Positions 44,179-54,791 of a stretch of 64,000 nucleotides of DNA are shown one piece after another. The number at the start of each line of letters is the position of its first letter. Position 1 is the first letter of the stretch. The notes under the pieces are model-generated. The model had not been told where the DNA came from. It saw only the letters and a program-made list of their open reading frames with translations, and ran no database searches. Source of the stretch: Methylococcales bacterium (GTDB taxonomy: Bacteria; Pseudomonadota; Gammaproteobacteria; Methylococcales; Methylomonadaceae); contig JAPLRP010000020.1 of the NCBI GenBank assembly GCA_026399095.1, positions 27,113 through 91,112 on the forward strand. The letters run 5' to 3'. A program made the position numbers and the translations under genes.

Positions 44179-45534
44179 TCAAGCCATCGGGGCAATTAAT
44201 AAACACAACAACCCTGCCGCACCACAAGCGGCAATCACAGGAATAACACCCGCCTTATAGCGAAATAATGCCCAAAAGGCGGCCATTCCAATCATCGCGG
44301 CAATAATATCGAAGTGCCCCACCAAACCTTGTGGCCAGAATACATGCCAAGCGAAAAACACGGCAAGATTAAGTATAACGCCCACGACGGCAGCAGTTAT
44401 GGCTGACAATGGCGCAGTAAACTTCAAATTACCATGCGTGGATTCTACTAATGGTCCACCTGCCAAGATAAACAAAAAGCTGGGTAAAAACGTGAAATAG
44501 GTCACTACTAACGCTGCAATCATAGCGCCTTGAAAGGCTGCTTCAGGACCCAACGGCAATTGACTCCAGCCACCTAAAAATCCTACAAAAGTAACGATCA
44601 TAATTAACGGACCGGGAGTGGATTCTCCCAGCGCCAAACCATCAATCATTTGCGTAGCAGTCAACCAATGAAAGTGCTCTACTGCACCTTGATATACATA
44701 GGGCAAAACAGCGTAAGCGCCACCAAAAGTCAGCAGTGCCGCCTTGGTAAAAAACCAACCCATTTGAGTTAATGCATTAGTCCATCCATACTGCCAACAT
44801 AAAAAACCCATCATACCGAACCACAAAACCAATCCGGCACTTGCGATTTTAAACAACTGCAGCCAGCGAAATCTGGCATGTTCGGGAATAGCGGTTTCAT
44901 CATCTATTAGAGCAGGACCGAAACTCTGCCTTGATGCACCATGACCACTTCCTAAAGCAAACTTTTGGGGTGCAACTCGACCACCAATAGCTCCCAGTAA
45001 AGCGGCGCACAACACAATCAAGGGAAATGGTGTGGATAATACAAAGATAGTAATGAAAGCTGTCACTGCTATAGTCCACATTACCCAGTTTTTTAAAGCT
45101 CTAGATCCAATTCGATGAGCCGCGAACAGAACGATTGCTGTTACTGCCGGTTTGATACCATAAAGCACTGCAGCCACTTCCGGTAACTGGCCAAAGCGAA
45201 TATAAATCCAACTTAAGAGAATCAATAAAAACAGTGATGGCAAGATAAACAATAGCCCTGCAATAAGGCCTCCCCAAGTTCGATGCATTAACCAGCCAAT
45301 ATAAATCGCCAATTGTTGCGCTTCCGGCCCCGGCAATAACATGCAGTAATTAAGCGCATGCAAAAAACGTCGCTCAGAAATCCAGCGTTTCCGTTCAACC
45401 AAATCTTGATGCATAATTGAAATTTGCCCTGCTGGGCCGCCAAAGCTTATAAAGCCTAACTTTAGCCAGTACCAAAAAGCTTGTCTTACTGAGACTGATT
45501 GAGGAGGTAATTGCTTTGGCTGAGGATTATTCAT
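44179..45534 (-). CDS. chrA: Chromate efflux transporter ChrA (two-domain)
   Basis: 451 residues with two homologous CHR domains. The first has LKLGFISFGGPAGQISIMHQ, LNYCMLLPGPEAQQLAIYIG and WLMHRTWGG. The second has FFTKAALLTFGGAYAVLPYV, IDGLALGESTPGPLIMIVTF and VGFLGGWS. The FGGP...PGPEAQQ and FGGAYAVLP...TPGPL pairs are the family signature of long-chain ChrA, which exports chromate. It converges with the porin gene and lies just beyond the two RND systems, extending the metal-resistance character of 28.5-45.5 kb. It lies where many gammaproteobacteria carry fau (ygfA) after 6S RNA. Confidence 0.95.
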   Translation of the reverse strand: MNNPQPKQLPPQSVSVRQAFWYWLKLGFISFGGPAGQISIMHQDLVERKRWISERRFLHALNYCMLLPGPEAQQLAIYIGWLMHRTWGGLIAGLLFILPSLFLLILLSWIYIRFGQLPEVAAVLYGIKPAVTAIVLFAAHRIGSRALKNWVMWTIAVTAFITIFVLSTPFPLIVLCAALLGAIGGRVAPQKFALGSGHGASRQSFGPALIDDETAIPEHARFRWLQLFKIASAGLVLWFGMMGFLCWQYGWTNALTQMGWFFTKAALLTFGGAYAVLPYVYQGAVEHFHWLTATQMIDGLALGESTPGPLIMIVTFVGFLGGWSQLPLGPEAAFQGAMIAALVVTYFTFLPSFLFILAGGPLVESTHGNLKFTAPLSAITAAVVGVILNLAVFFAWHVFWPQGLVGHFDIIAAMIGMAAFWALFRYKAGVIPVIAACGAAGLLCLLIAPMA

Positions 45535-45617
45535 GTTGTTAGCTTGAATAGCGTTTGGAATTAACGCCTACTGATGGTAGGTGTCGAATTAATTGAATGT
45601 TGCCAGACTAACAAAAG

Positions 45618-45799
45618 TGCATCTCCCACCCTCGCCGTTATGTGCTTTCGTCCTTGAACCGGAGGTTCAAGTGGAGACGTAACCGATAAATCAGGCTTCC
45701 TGTATAAAACAGGCATGCACACCAGTAGCGGATTTCGTCCCCGGGGTTAATACAGGTTCAGGAAACACCCAGCACACTATCGAACGCCGCAGGAGATAC
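45618..45799 (-). ncRNA. ssrS: 6S RNA
   Basis: On the minus strand the transcript starts near TATCTCCTGCGGCGTTCG and closes with GGTGGGAGATGCAC (45631-45618), giving a long imperfect rod. It contains the conserved CTTGAACCTCCGGTTCAAGG hairpin (plus-strand 45653-45672) and the GGAAGCCTGA segment, as in E. coli 6S RNA. It lies directly downstream of zapA, its normal location. It binds sigma70 RNA polymerase and tunes transcription in stationary phase. Ends are estimated from the pairing, to within about 5 nt. Confidence 0.9.
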
Positions 45800-45819
45800 A
45801 GCGGGATATTCTAGCTTGT

Positions 45820-46119
45820 TTATTGATTTTCTAAAACGTTTTCTATTTTATGACTCAATTTTGCTAAAGACTCACTCAATCTTCGGTTAAGTTCAGCATT
45901 TTTATTTTTCATCATCTGTAATTCATGAGCCAAGTTAAGTGCCGCCATGACTGCGATTCTATCGGGGCCAGTTATTTTGCCCGAGTCTCGCATTTTACGC
46001 ATTTGCACATCAAGCTTCTGAGCAGAATGAATAAGGTCTTCCTGCTCTTCTTCGTCACAAGCTATTCTATATTCTTTGCCCATAATATTGAGAGACACTG
46101 GTTGCGATTTCTTGTTCAT
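45820..46119 (-). CDS. zapA: Cell division protein ZapA
   Basis: 99 residues. It begins QPVSLNIMGKEYRIACDEEE, the ZapA N-terminal domain, then LIHSAQKLDVQMRKMRDSGK, DRIAVMAALNLAHELQMMK, and a C-terminal coiled coil (NAELNRRLSESLAKLSHKIE). ZapA bundles FtsZ filaments at the division site. It overlaps the ZapB-like gene by 4 bp upstream and precedes 6S RNA, the usual gammaproteobacterial order. Confidence 0.95.
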   Translation of the reverse strand: MNKKSQPVSLNIMGKEYRIACDEEEQEDLIHSAQKLDVQMRKMRDSGKITGPDRIAVMAALNLAHELQMMKNKNAELNRRLSESLAKLSHKIENVLENQ

Positions 46120-46337
46120 GAGCCCTGCTCCATTGCTTTTAGTCTGGTAATCATTGCTTCTACTCGGGCTTTGGCTAGGGTAGTTTTTTCCAGCAATTGA
46201 TTTTTTTCCTCGATCAACGTCTCTTGTTTAGCTTTCAAAGCGCTGTTTTCATTTTTTACGTCATGAAATTGATCGATTAAATGATTCAGTTTATTTTCGA
46301 AGTCTTTTATTTCTAATGGTAGTTGTGTTTCTGTCAT
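46116..46337 (-). CDS. ZapB-like coiled-coil cell division protein (TIGR02449-type)
   Basis: 73 residues, almost entirely one coiled coil: FENKLNHLIDQFHDVKNENS and KAKQETLIEEKNQLLEKTTL with heptad Leu/Ile/Ala spacing. The end reads ARVEAMITRLKAMEQGS, typical of the short TIGR02449 family found upstream of zapA. It overlaps zapA by 4 bp. It probably helps organise the Z-ring, but true ZapB orthology is not certain. Confidence 0.85.
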   Translation of the reverse strand: MTETQLPLEIKDFENKLNHLIDQFHDVKNENSALKAKQETLIEEKNQLLEKTTLAKARVEAMITRLKAMEQGS

Positions 46338-46507
46338 GTTAGTAACTAAAATTGTTGCCCGTAATCAAATGTGTTTTTCGTTAGTAATGATAGACTTCTA
46401 TTTAGCTAAGTGCTGCACTCAGCCTGTTAAAGTGAACAAATATTAACCAAGTTTATTATCAATGGTAGCATAAGCAATATTTTTATTTTAGTGATAGTGA
46501 AATTTTT

Positions 46508-47041
46508 ATGGCTTATAACGCATGTAACGGAATAATTGAACAAATTGATGCCGAATTGTCGGCAGCTGAAGCTCATGGCATGGCAACCGGCATGTTATGT
46601 ATTAATGAGCAAACGGAGCCTGATTTCTGGTTGGCTGAATTATTGCAAAGTAGTAATTCTATGATAAACATAGATGAGCCTGTATTGATAAGACTTTTCG
46701 AAGAGACCCGTCGCCTGCTTAACAGCGAAGAATTTGAATTTGACCTGTTTTTACCAGACGATGATGCTTCATTGCCAGAACAGGTTAATGCCTTAAAAAA
46801 CTGGTGCAGAGGCTTTTTATTAGGTATCAGCTCAAGAGGAACTGGTTCAAAACTACCGAAAGAGGCCCGAGAAATACTAAAAGATATTGCCGAATTCACC
46901 AAGCTTGATGCCGATGTAGACGGCGAAGAAGATGAGCGTGACTTAATGGAAATTACTGAATACTTAAGATCAGCCGTGCTATTGCTTCGTGATGAACTGG
47001 GTGGCAGTAACGACGAATATAATGAACTGTGGCAAGAATAA
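46508..47041 (+). CDS. ygfB: UPF0149 family protein YgfB
   Basis: 177 residues of the YgfB/YecA (UPF0149) family. Family features are AHGMATGMLCINEQTEPDFW near residue 22 and EQVNALKNWCRGFLLGISSR near residue 96, then acidic ILKDIAEFTKLDADVDGEED. There is no SEC-C zinc tail. In Pseudomonas, YgfB acts as a regulator of stress and resistance genes; the role here is unproven. It starts the ygfB-pepP-ubiH operon divergent from zapB-zapA, with a 170 bp gap. Confidence 0.92.
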   Translation: MAYNACNGIIEQIDAELSAAEAHGMATGMLCINEQTEPDFWLAELLQSSNSMINIDEPVLIRLFEETRRLLNSEEFEFDLFLPDDDASLPEQVNALKNWCRGFLLGISSRGTGSKLPKEAREILKDIAEFTKLDADVDGEEDERDLMEITEYLRSAVLLLRDELGGSNDEYNELWQE

Positions 47042-47042
47042 C

Positions 47043-48353
47043 ATGAAACAAAGTGAATTTAAAAAACGCCGTAAGCGATTAATGCAAAGTGTCGGCAAAG
47101 GTAATATAGCCTTGATAGCCAGTGCATCAATGCACACGCGTAACCGAGATGTGGATTACCCATTCCGACAAGATAGCGATTTTTTTTATTTAACCGGTTT
47201 TAATGAACCTGATGCCTTGGCTGTATTTGTTCCTGGTCGTGAGCAAGGCGAATACATTTTATTTTGCCGAGAATTTGACGAGAAAAAAGCCTTATGGGAA
47301 GGCGCACATTCTGGATTAGAGGGTGCTACGGTTCATTATGATGCCGATGATGCTTTTCCGATTGATGACTTAGACGATATTTTGCCAGGGCTTATGGAAA
47401 ACAAAACAAAAGTTTTCTATCCTCTGGGTCGTAATTCTGAGTTGGATCACAGCTTGCTGGAATGGATTAATCATATTAGGAGCCAATCCAGATCAGGGGT
47501 TGTTGCACCTGGCGAGTTAGTTTCTCTAGAACTGATATTGCATGAAATGCGGCTGTTTAAAAGTAGTAGCGAACTTAAGTTGATGCGCCGCGCTGCAGAG
47601 GTTTCTGCAAAAGCCCACGTCAAAGCCATGCAGGCTTGCAAGCCGGATTTATATGAATATCAAATAGAAGCAGAAATTATTTATCATTTAGTCCAAAACG
47701 GCCTTCGTGCTGTCGCTTATCCGTCTATTGTTGCCGGCGGTAAAAATGCATGTACATTGCACTACACTGAGAATAATTCCAAATTGAAGAGTGGTGACTT
47801 GCTGCTTATTGATGCTGGCGCAGAATGTGAGCATTATGCTGCCGATATTACGCGTACTTTTCCGATTTCCGGGCGGTTCAATGAACCACAAAAACAACTC
47901 TATCAGTTGGTTTTAGATGCGCAAACTGCTGCGCTTGATCAAATCAAACCCGGCCTAGCCTGGAATCTGGCGCATGAGGCTTCGGTTGAAGTACTGACTA
48001 AAGGACTTGTAGCCTTAGGCCTGCTTAAAGGAAAGGTAAAAAAACTCATCAAAGATGAAAAATATAAACAGTTTTATATGCACCGGATTGGTCACTGGCT
48101 GGGAATGGATGTGCATGATGTTGGTGATTATAAAATCAATCAAGAATGGCGATTACTTGAAGCCGGTATGGTTTTGACTGTAGAGCCAGGCTTATATATT
48201 CCTGCAGACTGTAAAACCGTTGATGAGAAATGGCGCGGAATAGGTATTCGTATTGAAGATGATATTTTGGTGACTACTGAAGGTTACGAAGTCTTAACTT
48301 CTGGCGTACCAAAATCCATAGCAGAAATTGAAGCATTAATGCAGGTAAACTAA
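47043..48353 (+). CDS. pepP: Xaa-Pro aminopeptidase PepP
   Basis: I place the start at ATG 47043 (MKQSEFKKRRKRLMQSVGKG), one base after ygfB ends, giving 436 residues (E. coli PepP 441); a longer frame would overlap ygfB. The N-terminal domain has NRDVDYPFRQDSDFFYLTGF. The metal-binding pita-bread domain includes LLIDAGAECEHYAADITRTF (two Asp ligands), HRIGHWLGMDVHDVG (His), VLTVEPGLYI (Glu) and GIRIEDDILVT (Glu). All five dinuclear metal ligands are present. It removes N-terminal residues before proline. Confidence 0.96.
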   Translation: MKQSEFKKRRKRLMQSVGKGNIALIASASMHTRNRDVDYPFRQDSDFFYLTGFNEPDALAVFVPGREQGEYILFCREFDEKKALWEGAHSGLEGATVHYDADDAFPIDDLDDILPGLMENKTKVFYPLGRNSELDHSLLEWINHIRSQSRSGVVAPGELVSLELILHEMRLFKSSSELKLMRRAAEVSAKAHVKAMQACKPDLYEYQIEAEIIYHLVQNGLRAVAYPSIVAGGKNACTLHYTENNSKLKSGDLLLIDAGAECEHYAADITRTFPISGRFNEPQKQLYQLVLDAQTAALDQIKPGLAWNLAHEASVEVLTKGLVALGLLKGKVKKLIKDEKYKQFYMHRIGHWLGMDVHDVGDYKINQEWRLLEAGMVLTVEPGLYIPADCKTVDEKWRGIGIRIEDDILVTTEGYEVLTSGVPKSIAEIEALMQVN

Positions 48354-49540
48354 TGCAATACGATTATGACTTACTGATTGTTGGTGGCGGCTTGGCTGGC
48401 AACTGTTTGGCGCTGGCACTAAAAAATACTAGCCTTCGGATTGCTATAATCGAAGCGAACACCCGCGAACAATTGCATGCCAAGCCGGCAGGTGACCGGG
48501 CATTGGCTTTAGCATCCGGCACAGTTATGATGCTAGAAAAGTTAAATAGTTGGCAAGGTATTAGTCATGCGGCCACCCCAATAAAACATATTCACATTTC
48601 TGATCGGGGTCATTTTGGTAAAACACGATTATCTGCACAAAAAGAGCATGTGGATGCATTAGGTTATGTAATTAGTGCGAGAGATCTTGAGACGTATGTG
48701 GCTGACCAAGTTTTAAAAGCTGGCATAGAGTTGATTTCTCCTGCTCGAGTTATGGGCTTAATGTCAGGTGACAAAGAAATATGCGTCAGCTTAAAGCAGG
48801 GTAATAACATCTTAAACCTATCAGCCAGATTATTGGTGGGGGCAGATGGCGGTTTATCATCAGTCCGTCAATTACTTAACATAGGCCAGCATACGACCGA
48901 ATATGGTCAAACGGCGATTGTCACAACCGTGCAATCATCACTGCCCCATAAAAACACCGCTTATGAGCGCTTTACCGCTTCGGGACCTCTGGCATTATTA
49001 CCTATCGCCAGAAATCAATGCGCAGTTGTCTGGACACGCTCAACAGAAGACGCTAACGCGTTAATGTTAGGAAGCGAAGTTGATTTTTTGGCTGAGCTAC
49101 AACAATGTTTTGGTTTTAAGTTAGGCGAGCTCAGTTTATCGGCTCCCAGACGTGCTTTCCCCCTATCTCTAATCCGTGCAGAAACAATGGTTACAGGTCG
49201 GGCACTGATTATTGGTAATGCGGCTCATCAACTCCATCCTGTTGCAGGACAGGGTTTTAACTTGGGTTTACGGGATGTTGTGCAATTGGCTGAAAGGCTT
49301 ATTAAGCAGAGTTCTCTTAACAGTGATATTGGTGATGCGAACTTTTTAAATGAATATGCTATTTCCAGAAAAAAAGATCACGACCGGACCATAGGCTTTA
49401 CAGATGCTGTGGTAAAGATTTTTTCTAATGAATGGTTGGCATTAGCTCTTGCAAGAAACATCGGATTGACATTACTGGACCACATTCCTGTCGCAAAAAC
49501 TTTGCTTACCCGACATGCAATGGGCCTTGAAGGCAAATAA
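48353..49540 (+). CDS. ubiH: 2-octaprenyl-6-methoxyphenyl hydroxylase UbiH
   Basis: 395-residue flavoprotein monooxygenase of ubiquinone synthesis. The N-terminal FAD fold is YDLLIVGGGLAGNCLALAL. The second motif is LLVGADGGLSSVRQ (DG motif). The third reads ALIIGNAAHQLHPVAGQGFN followed by LGLRD, the GD/GN motif of this family. Position after ygfB-pepP and overlap of TAATG with pepP are the same as in E. coli (ygfB-pepP-ubiH-ubiI). ubiI is not present downstream. UbiH is preferred over UbiF/UbiI because of this context. Confidence 0.9.
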   Translation: MQYDYDLLIVGGGLAGNCLALALKNTSLRIAIIEANTREQLHAKPAGDRALALASGTVMMLEKLNSWQGISHAATPIKHIHISDRGHFGKTRLSAQKEHVDALGYVISARDLETYVADQVLKAGIELISPARVMGLMSGDKEICVSLKQGNNILNLSARLLVGADGGLSSVRQLLNIGQHTTEYGQTAIVTTVQSSLPHKNTAYERFTASGPLALLPIARNQCAVVWTRSTEDANALMLGSEVDFLAELQQCFGFKLGELSLSAPRRAFPLSLIRAETMVTGRALIIGNAAHQLHPVAGQGFNLGLRDVVQLAERLIKQSSLNSDIGDANFLNEYAISRKKDHDRTIGFTDAVVKIFSNEWLALALARNIGLTLLDHIPVAKTLLTRHAMGLEGK

Positions 49541-49594
49541 ACTGCTCTTTTAGACGAACTTTAGATTGAATTAATATTTTACTACTTCAAACAA

Positions 49595-49629
49595 TGTAGG
49601 GCGAAATGCACTTTCCATCTCGCCCTACA
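49595..49629. repeat. Perfect 10-bp palindrome downstream of ubiH
   Basis: TGTAGGGCGA (49595-49604) and TCGCCCTACA (49620-49629) are perfect inverted repeats with a 15-base loop. Such GTAGGGCG palindromes often occur as dispersed intergenic elements. No T-run follows, so a simple terminator is less likely. Confidence 0.6.
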
Positions 49630-49698
49630 GATAACTTTACTCAAAATATCAAAACTAAACGCTCAAACAAAAAGACTTTCTGATTGAACTGCTACTGC

Positions 49699-50046
49699 TT
49701 ACTTCGGCTTGTTATCTTTACTTGGCTCAACTAGAGCGGGTGGTTAAGTAGCGGCTTTTGGCTCAACAACGGCGCTTGGTTCGACGGTCGGTGTATCACT
49801 GATTAAGATGTCTTTTTTGTTTTTATCGAATGTTTTTTGACCAATACCTTTAACGTTAGTCAACTCTTCAGGCGTTTTGAATAAACCTTTCTCTGTTCTG
49901 TATTTTACAATAGCTTCTGCTTTTTTTAAGCCAATCCCTGTCTCTGAAAAAACAACATTTTTGAAAGGTTTCATAGCACAATCCTGTTTAAGCAAAAGTT
50001 ACATCAAGGCAAATAACGATAAGAATAACAGTATTAATTTTTTCAT
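49699..50046 (-). pseudogene. Decayed ComEA-like helix-hairpin-helix gene
   Basis: From ATG at 50046 (GAGGAAAAACT upstream, a good ribosome site) the frame reads MKKLILLFLSLFALM, a signal peptide, then TAA (50001-49999), then LLLKQDCAM and a helix-hairpin-helix segment GIGLKKAEAIVKYRTEKGLF followed by TNVKGIGQKTFDKNKKDI. The frame hits a second TAA (49746-49744) and then continues PPALVEPSKDNKPK to a third TAA (49701-49699). The usual INTA-type start of the HhH domain is replaced by unrelated residues, so indels are also likely. The 83-residue remnant could still be made from an internal TTG, but loss of secretion makes function doubtful. Confidence 0.75.
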
Positions 50047-50206
50047 AGTTTTTCCTCTAGATTAATTAACTTACAAAACATTCTTGTTACCATAAATAAA
50101 AATAACAAAAATACTCAAAATTTAGTCTAGTAGATCATTAGAAAAATACAACGTGAACTCAATTTTCATTTAAAAAAACCAAATTGGTAACAACTCAAAT
50201 TTTGAT

Positions 50207-51184
50207 TTAACCAGCAGTATTAGCGATAAAAATAGCTCGCTTTGGCGCAGGAAGTCCTTCAGTGGTTAACTGAGGGTTTTCTTCGCTAAGAAAGTCCTTA
50301 AGTGAATGAAACTGCATCCATTCAGTACTTCGCTGCTCCTCTATACTGGTTGATGTAACATCAACCAAACGAATATTATGAAAGCCACATCGCTTTAGCC
50401 AACTTACCAACGTTTCACAACTGGGTAAAAACCATACATTTCGCATTTTGGCATAGCGTCCTTCAGGCAATAACACCTCACCCAAGCCGCCATCAATAAC
50501 CAGCGTCTCTAATACCAGCTCACCACCAGGCTTAAGACAATCTCTTAATTCCATAAGATGATCAATAGGTGAGCGGCGATGATAAAGCACGCCCATTGAA
50601 AATACGGTATCAAAAAGTTTTAAACCATAAGGTAACTCTTCAATCCCTAATGGCAACACATAAACAGGCGCCTCACCATACAGCTTTCTAATGACATGAA
50701 ATTGAAGCACGTTAAGCAATAAAGGGTCTATTCCTACAACCATTTTCGCGCCAGCGCCCAGCATACGCCAGCAGTGATAACCATTGCCACATCCCACATC
50801 CAACACCAGACGATGATTAAGAGGAGAGATATGTTCTTTTAGGCGCTCCCACTTCCAGTCTGATCGCCATTCGGTGTCAATATAAATATCGAATAAATTA
50901 TAAGGTCCTTTTCGCCAAGGATGTAATGCCTTAAGTTGCTCCTCAAGTTTATTTCTGTCTTCTTCTGCCAAGTCATGCACTTGACCTATCTGCACAGCGT
51001 CAGTATCCAATGATCGGTATGTCGTGTTTGATATAGGCATCGACTCAATAATCGACTGCCAATGAGATAACGTGCCGTGTTTAGCTGAGTCAAACGCACT
51101 GGCTATTTGCCTAGGCAATACTTTCACCCAATTATCGGCTTTTACCTCAAGCAAGCTATTATATAACGGTTGATAATCGATCAT
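50207..51184 (-). CDS. cmoB: tRNA U34 carboxymethyltransferase CmoB
   Basis: 325 residues. It makes 5-carboxymethoxyuridine at tRNA position 34 from 5-hydroxyuridine and carboxy-SAM. Signatures are LHPWRKGPYNLFDIYIDTEW near residue 88, WRSDWKWERL, the SAM-type loop LDVGCGNGYHCWRMLGAGA, VGIDPLLLNVLQF and VFSMGVLYHRRSPIDHL. Length matches E. coli CmoB (323). cmoA, often adjacent, is not in the window. Confidence 0.97.
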   Translation of the reverse strand: MIDYQPLYNSLLEVKADNWVKVLPRQIASAFDSAKHGTLSHWQSIIESMPISNTTYRSLDTDAVQIGQVHDLAEEDRNKLEEQLKALHPWRKGPYNLFDIYIDTEWRSDWKWERLKEHISPLNHRLVLDVGCGNGYHCWRMLGAGAKMVVGIDPLLLNVLQFHVIRKLYGEAPVYVLPLGIEELPYGLKLFDTVFSMGVLYHRRSPIDHLMELRDCLKPGGELVLETLVIDGGLGEVLLPEGRYAKMRNVWFLPSCETLVSWLKRCGFHNIRLVDVTSTSIEEQRSTEWMQFHSLKDFLSEENPQLTTEGLPAPKRAIFIANTAG

Positions 51185-51297
51185 TTATATACGGTATGAG
51201 CAATATTAATGCCTCTTTTTAAAAGACATTAGACACAAATTTTAGTCAATTGCGAGTGAGGAAATAAAAGGAGGAATCTAGCTTAAATTTATAAAGT

Positions 51298-51322
51298 AAC
51301 CCGATCACTTGATAATCGGGTT
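51298..51322 (-). terminator. Hairpin downstream of the MlaC-like gene
   Basis: AACCCGAT (51298-51305) pairs perfectly with ATCGGGTT (51315-51322) around a 9-base loop. It lies 20 bp after the mlaC-type stop, and on the minus strand it is followed by ACTTTATAAATTT. The T content is modest, so termination may be incomplete. Confidence 0.55.
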
Positions 51323-51342
51323 AACTGCTAATACAAAAAAAC

Positions 51343-51978
51343 TTATGAATTTTTTGCTGCAAGCGCTTCTGAATTACGTTTTGCCAAGCTATCAATAACT
51401 GCATTTAAAGAACCTTTAGCTTGAACTTCGCTACTAAAAGTCGTGCGATAGTTAGTTACCAGACTCACACCTTCGATCATAATATCGTAAGCTTTCCAAT
51501 CACCATTATTCAACAACATGCGATAATCCACTGCGACAGGCCGAAGACCAGGCTGTAAAACTTCTGTTTTTACGACTACTTTTGTTGCATCAGCTTCCAT
51601 GTCAATAGGTAAATAACGAATCGACCAATCCTTAAACTCGACAAATGCACGAGAATAGGTTCTAACCAATAGCGTTTGAAATTCCTGCTTAAAGCGTTCA
51701 CGTTCATCAGGAGTCGCTGTTTTCCAAATTTTACCTAAGACTAATGAGGAGATTTTGTCAAAATCGGTGCTTGGCAAGATAGCATCATTAACAAATTGGT
51801 TAACTTTTGCAAAATTCTTAACAAAAGATTTATCCTGCATCTTTTGCTGTAACTTTGCTGAGGCAGTTTCGATAGCTTGTTGTGGAGCCAACAAATCAGC
51901 CGCTATAACTGGTGTAAGAGGCATTAAAGCCATCAATGACGCAAAAAAACCAAACAATGTGTAGCGTTTAAAACTCAT
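51343..51978 (-). CDS. mlaC: MlaC/Ttg2D family phospholipid-binding protein
   Basis: 211 residues. A signal peptide (about 1-26, ending VIAADL) precedes the MlaC domain: LPSTDFDKISSLVLGKIWKT, FKQEFQTLLVRTYSRAFVEF and VDYRMLLNNGDWKAYDIMIE. MlaC carries phospholipids across the periplasm to the MlaFEDB complex. No other mla gene lies in the window, so this is a lone or distant copy. Orthology to the transport MlaC rather than a paralog is likely but not proved. Confidence 0.88.
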   Translation of the reverse strand: MSFKRYTLFGFFASLMALMPLTPVIAADLLAPQQAIETASAKLQQKMQDKSFVKNFAKVNQFVNDAILPSTDFDKISSLVLGKIWKTATPDERERFKQEFQTLLVRTYSRAFVEFKDWSIRYLPIDMEADATKVVVKTEVLQPGLRPVAVDYRMLLNNGDWKAYDIMIEGVSLVTNYRTTFSSEVQAKGSLNAVIDSLAKRNSEALAAKNS

Positions 51979-52094
51979 AAAACCCTCTTAAATTAAACTA
52001 ATGTGTATATATAATATTTTACAAATATCAGTGAGCTCATTCCCTGATACAATCCATCCAACAGATGATAAAAAACTTGAACCATCAAACCTGA

Positions 52095-53965
<1,871 letters not shown>

Positions 53966-54005
53966 AAAGAGATTTGACCACGAAAAAAAAGCATAATTAT
54001 TCAGT

Positions 54006-54095
54006 CCCTCTTAGAAAAAGAGGGGAGGTAAAGAATATTCTTGTATACCCCCCCACTGCCCCCTCGCTTTGCTCTCCCCTTTTTCAAAGGGGGAG
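54006..54095. repeat. Paired G/C-rich hairpin element between convergent genes
   Basis: CCCTCTT/AAGAGGG (54006-54024) and CTCCCCTTT/AAAGGGGGAG (54074-54095) form two hairpins, with a run of seven C between them (54058-54064 region). The pattern looks like a dispersed intergenic element and may also serve as a bidirectional terminator for aroE and the gamma-carbonic-anhydrase-like gene. Confidence 0.5.
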
Positions 54096-54116
54096 GTGAA
54101 TATGCAGTCTATGCCA

Positions 54117-54653
54117 TTAGTTTCGCTGTTTTAAGTGCTCATTTTTCAAATGCACATAATGATGTGCTGAATATTCCAAAAACTCTTTTTCGGATTCTTT
54201 TAACGGTCTTACCTGTTTAGCAGGCGAACCTACATATAAATAACCGCTTTCCAGTCTTTTTCCGGGTGCGACCAAAGAACCCGCACCCAGCATGACATAA
54301 TCTTCTAGAACTGCATCGTCCATGATAATTGCGCCAATGCCAATCAGACAATAATCGCCTACGGTGCAGGCATGCACTACGGCTTTATGGCCAATGGTTA
54401 CGCCCTTGCCTATGGTTAAAGGATGGCCTTGTGTAGAAAACGGGCCGGCATGAGATACATGCAGTACAGAACCGTCTTGAACATTGGTACCGTCGCCAAT
54501 TTTTATACTTTCAACATCGCCTCTAATAACTGTGGCAGGCCATATTGATACGTCATTGCCCAGCGTCACATCACCAATGACCACCGCACTGTCATCAATA
54601 TAAACAGACTCACCCATGACAGGTTGCTTATCGTTAAATTTTCTAATTGACAC
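54117..54653 (-). CDS. Gamma carbonic anhydrase family protein (YrdA-like)
   Basis: I choose GTG at 54653 as start because AAGGAGG lies 5-6 bp before it; this gives 178 residues (MSIRKFNDKQPVMGESVYID), close to E. coli YrdA (184). The left-handed beta-helix hexapeptide repeats read VVIGDVTLGNDVSIWPATVI then RGDVESIKIGDGTNVQDGSV. The metal-binding His residues lie in LHVSH, IGHKAVVHACTV and similar positions. Members bind Zn or Fe, but many lack measurable carbonic anhydrase activity. It is convergent with aroE. Confidence 0.93.
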   Translation of the reverse strand: MSIRKFNDKQPVMGESVYIDDSAVVIGDVTLGNDVSIWPATVIRGDVESIKIGDGTNVQDGSVLHVSHAGPFSTQGHPLTIGKGVTIGHKAVVHACTVGDYCLIGIGAIIMDDAVLEDYVMLGAGSLVAPGKRLESGYLYVGSPAKQVRPLKESEKEFLEYSAHHYVHLKNEHLKQRN

Positions 54654-54791
54654 AATACCTCCTTTATTTTGAAACAAACATGAAAATAAACAGGATTTTG
54701 ACATAAAATCACTTTTTGGGGATAGACTAAAATAGTCTCAGGCACTTGCAATGTTAAAAACGACAAATCACTCTGATTTTAAAGGTACAGC

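Noticed and set aside
46989..47042. Longer N terminus for pepP
   Set aside because: The extension lies inside ygfB in another frame; the start at 47043 gives the normal family length.
49999..50001. In-frame TAA as evidence for stop-codon recoding
   Set aside because: Other genes in the window use TAA as a normal stop, and the gene carries a second TAA and a degraded domain start, so decay is the simpler reading.
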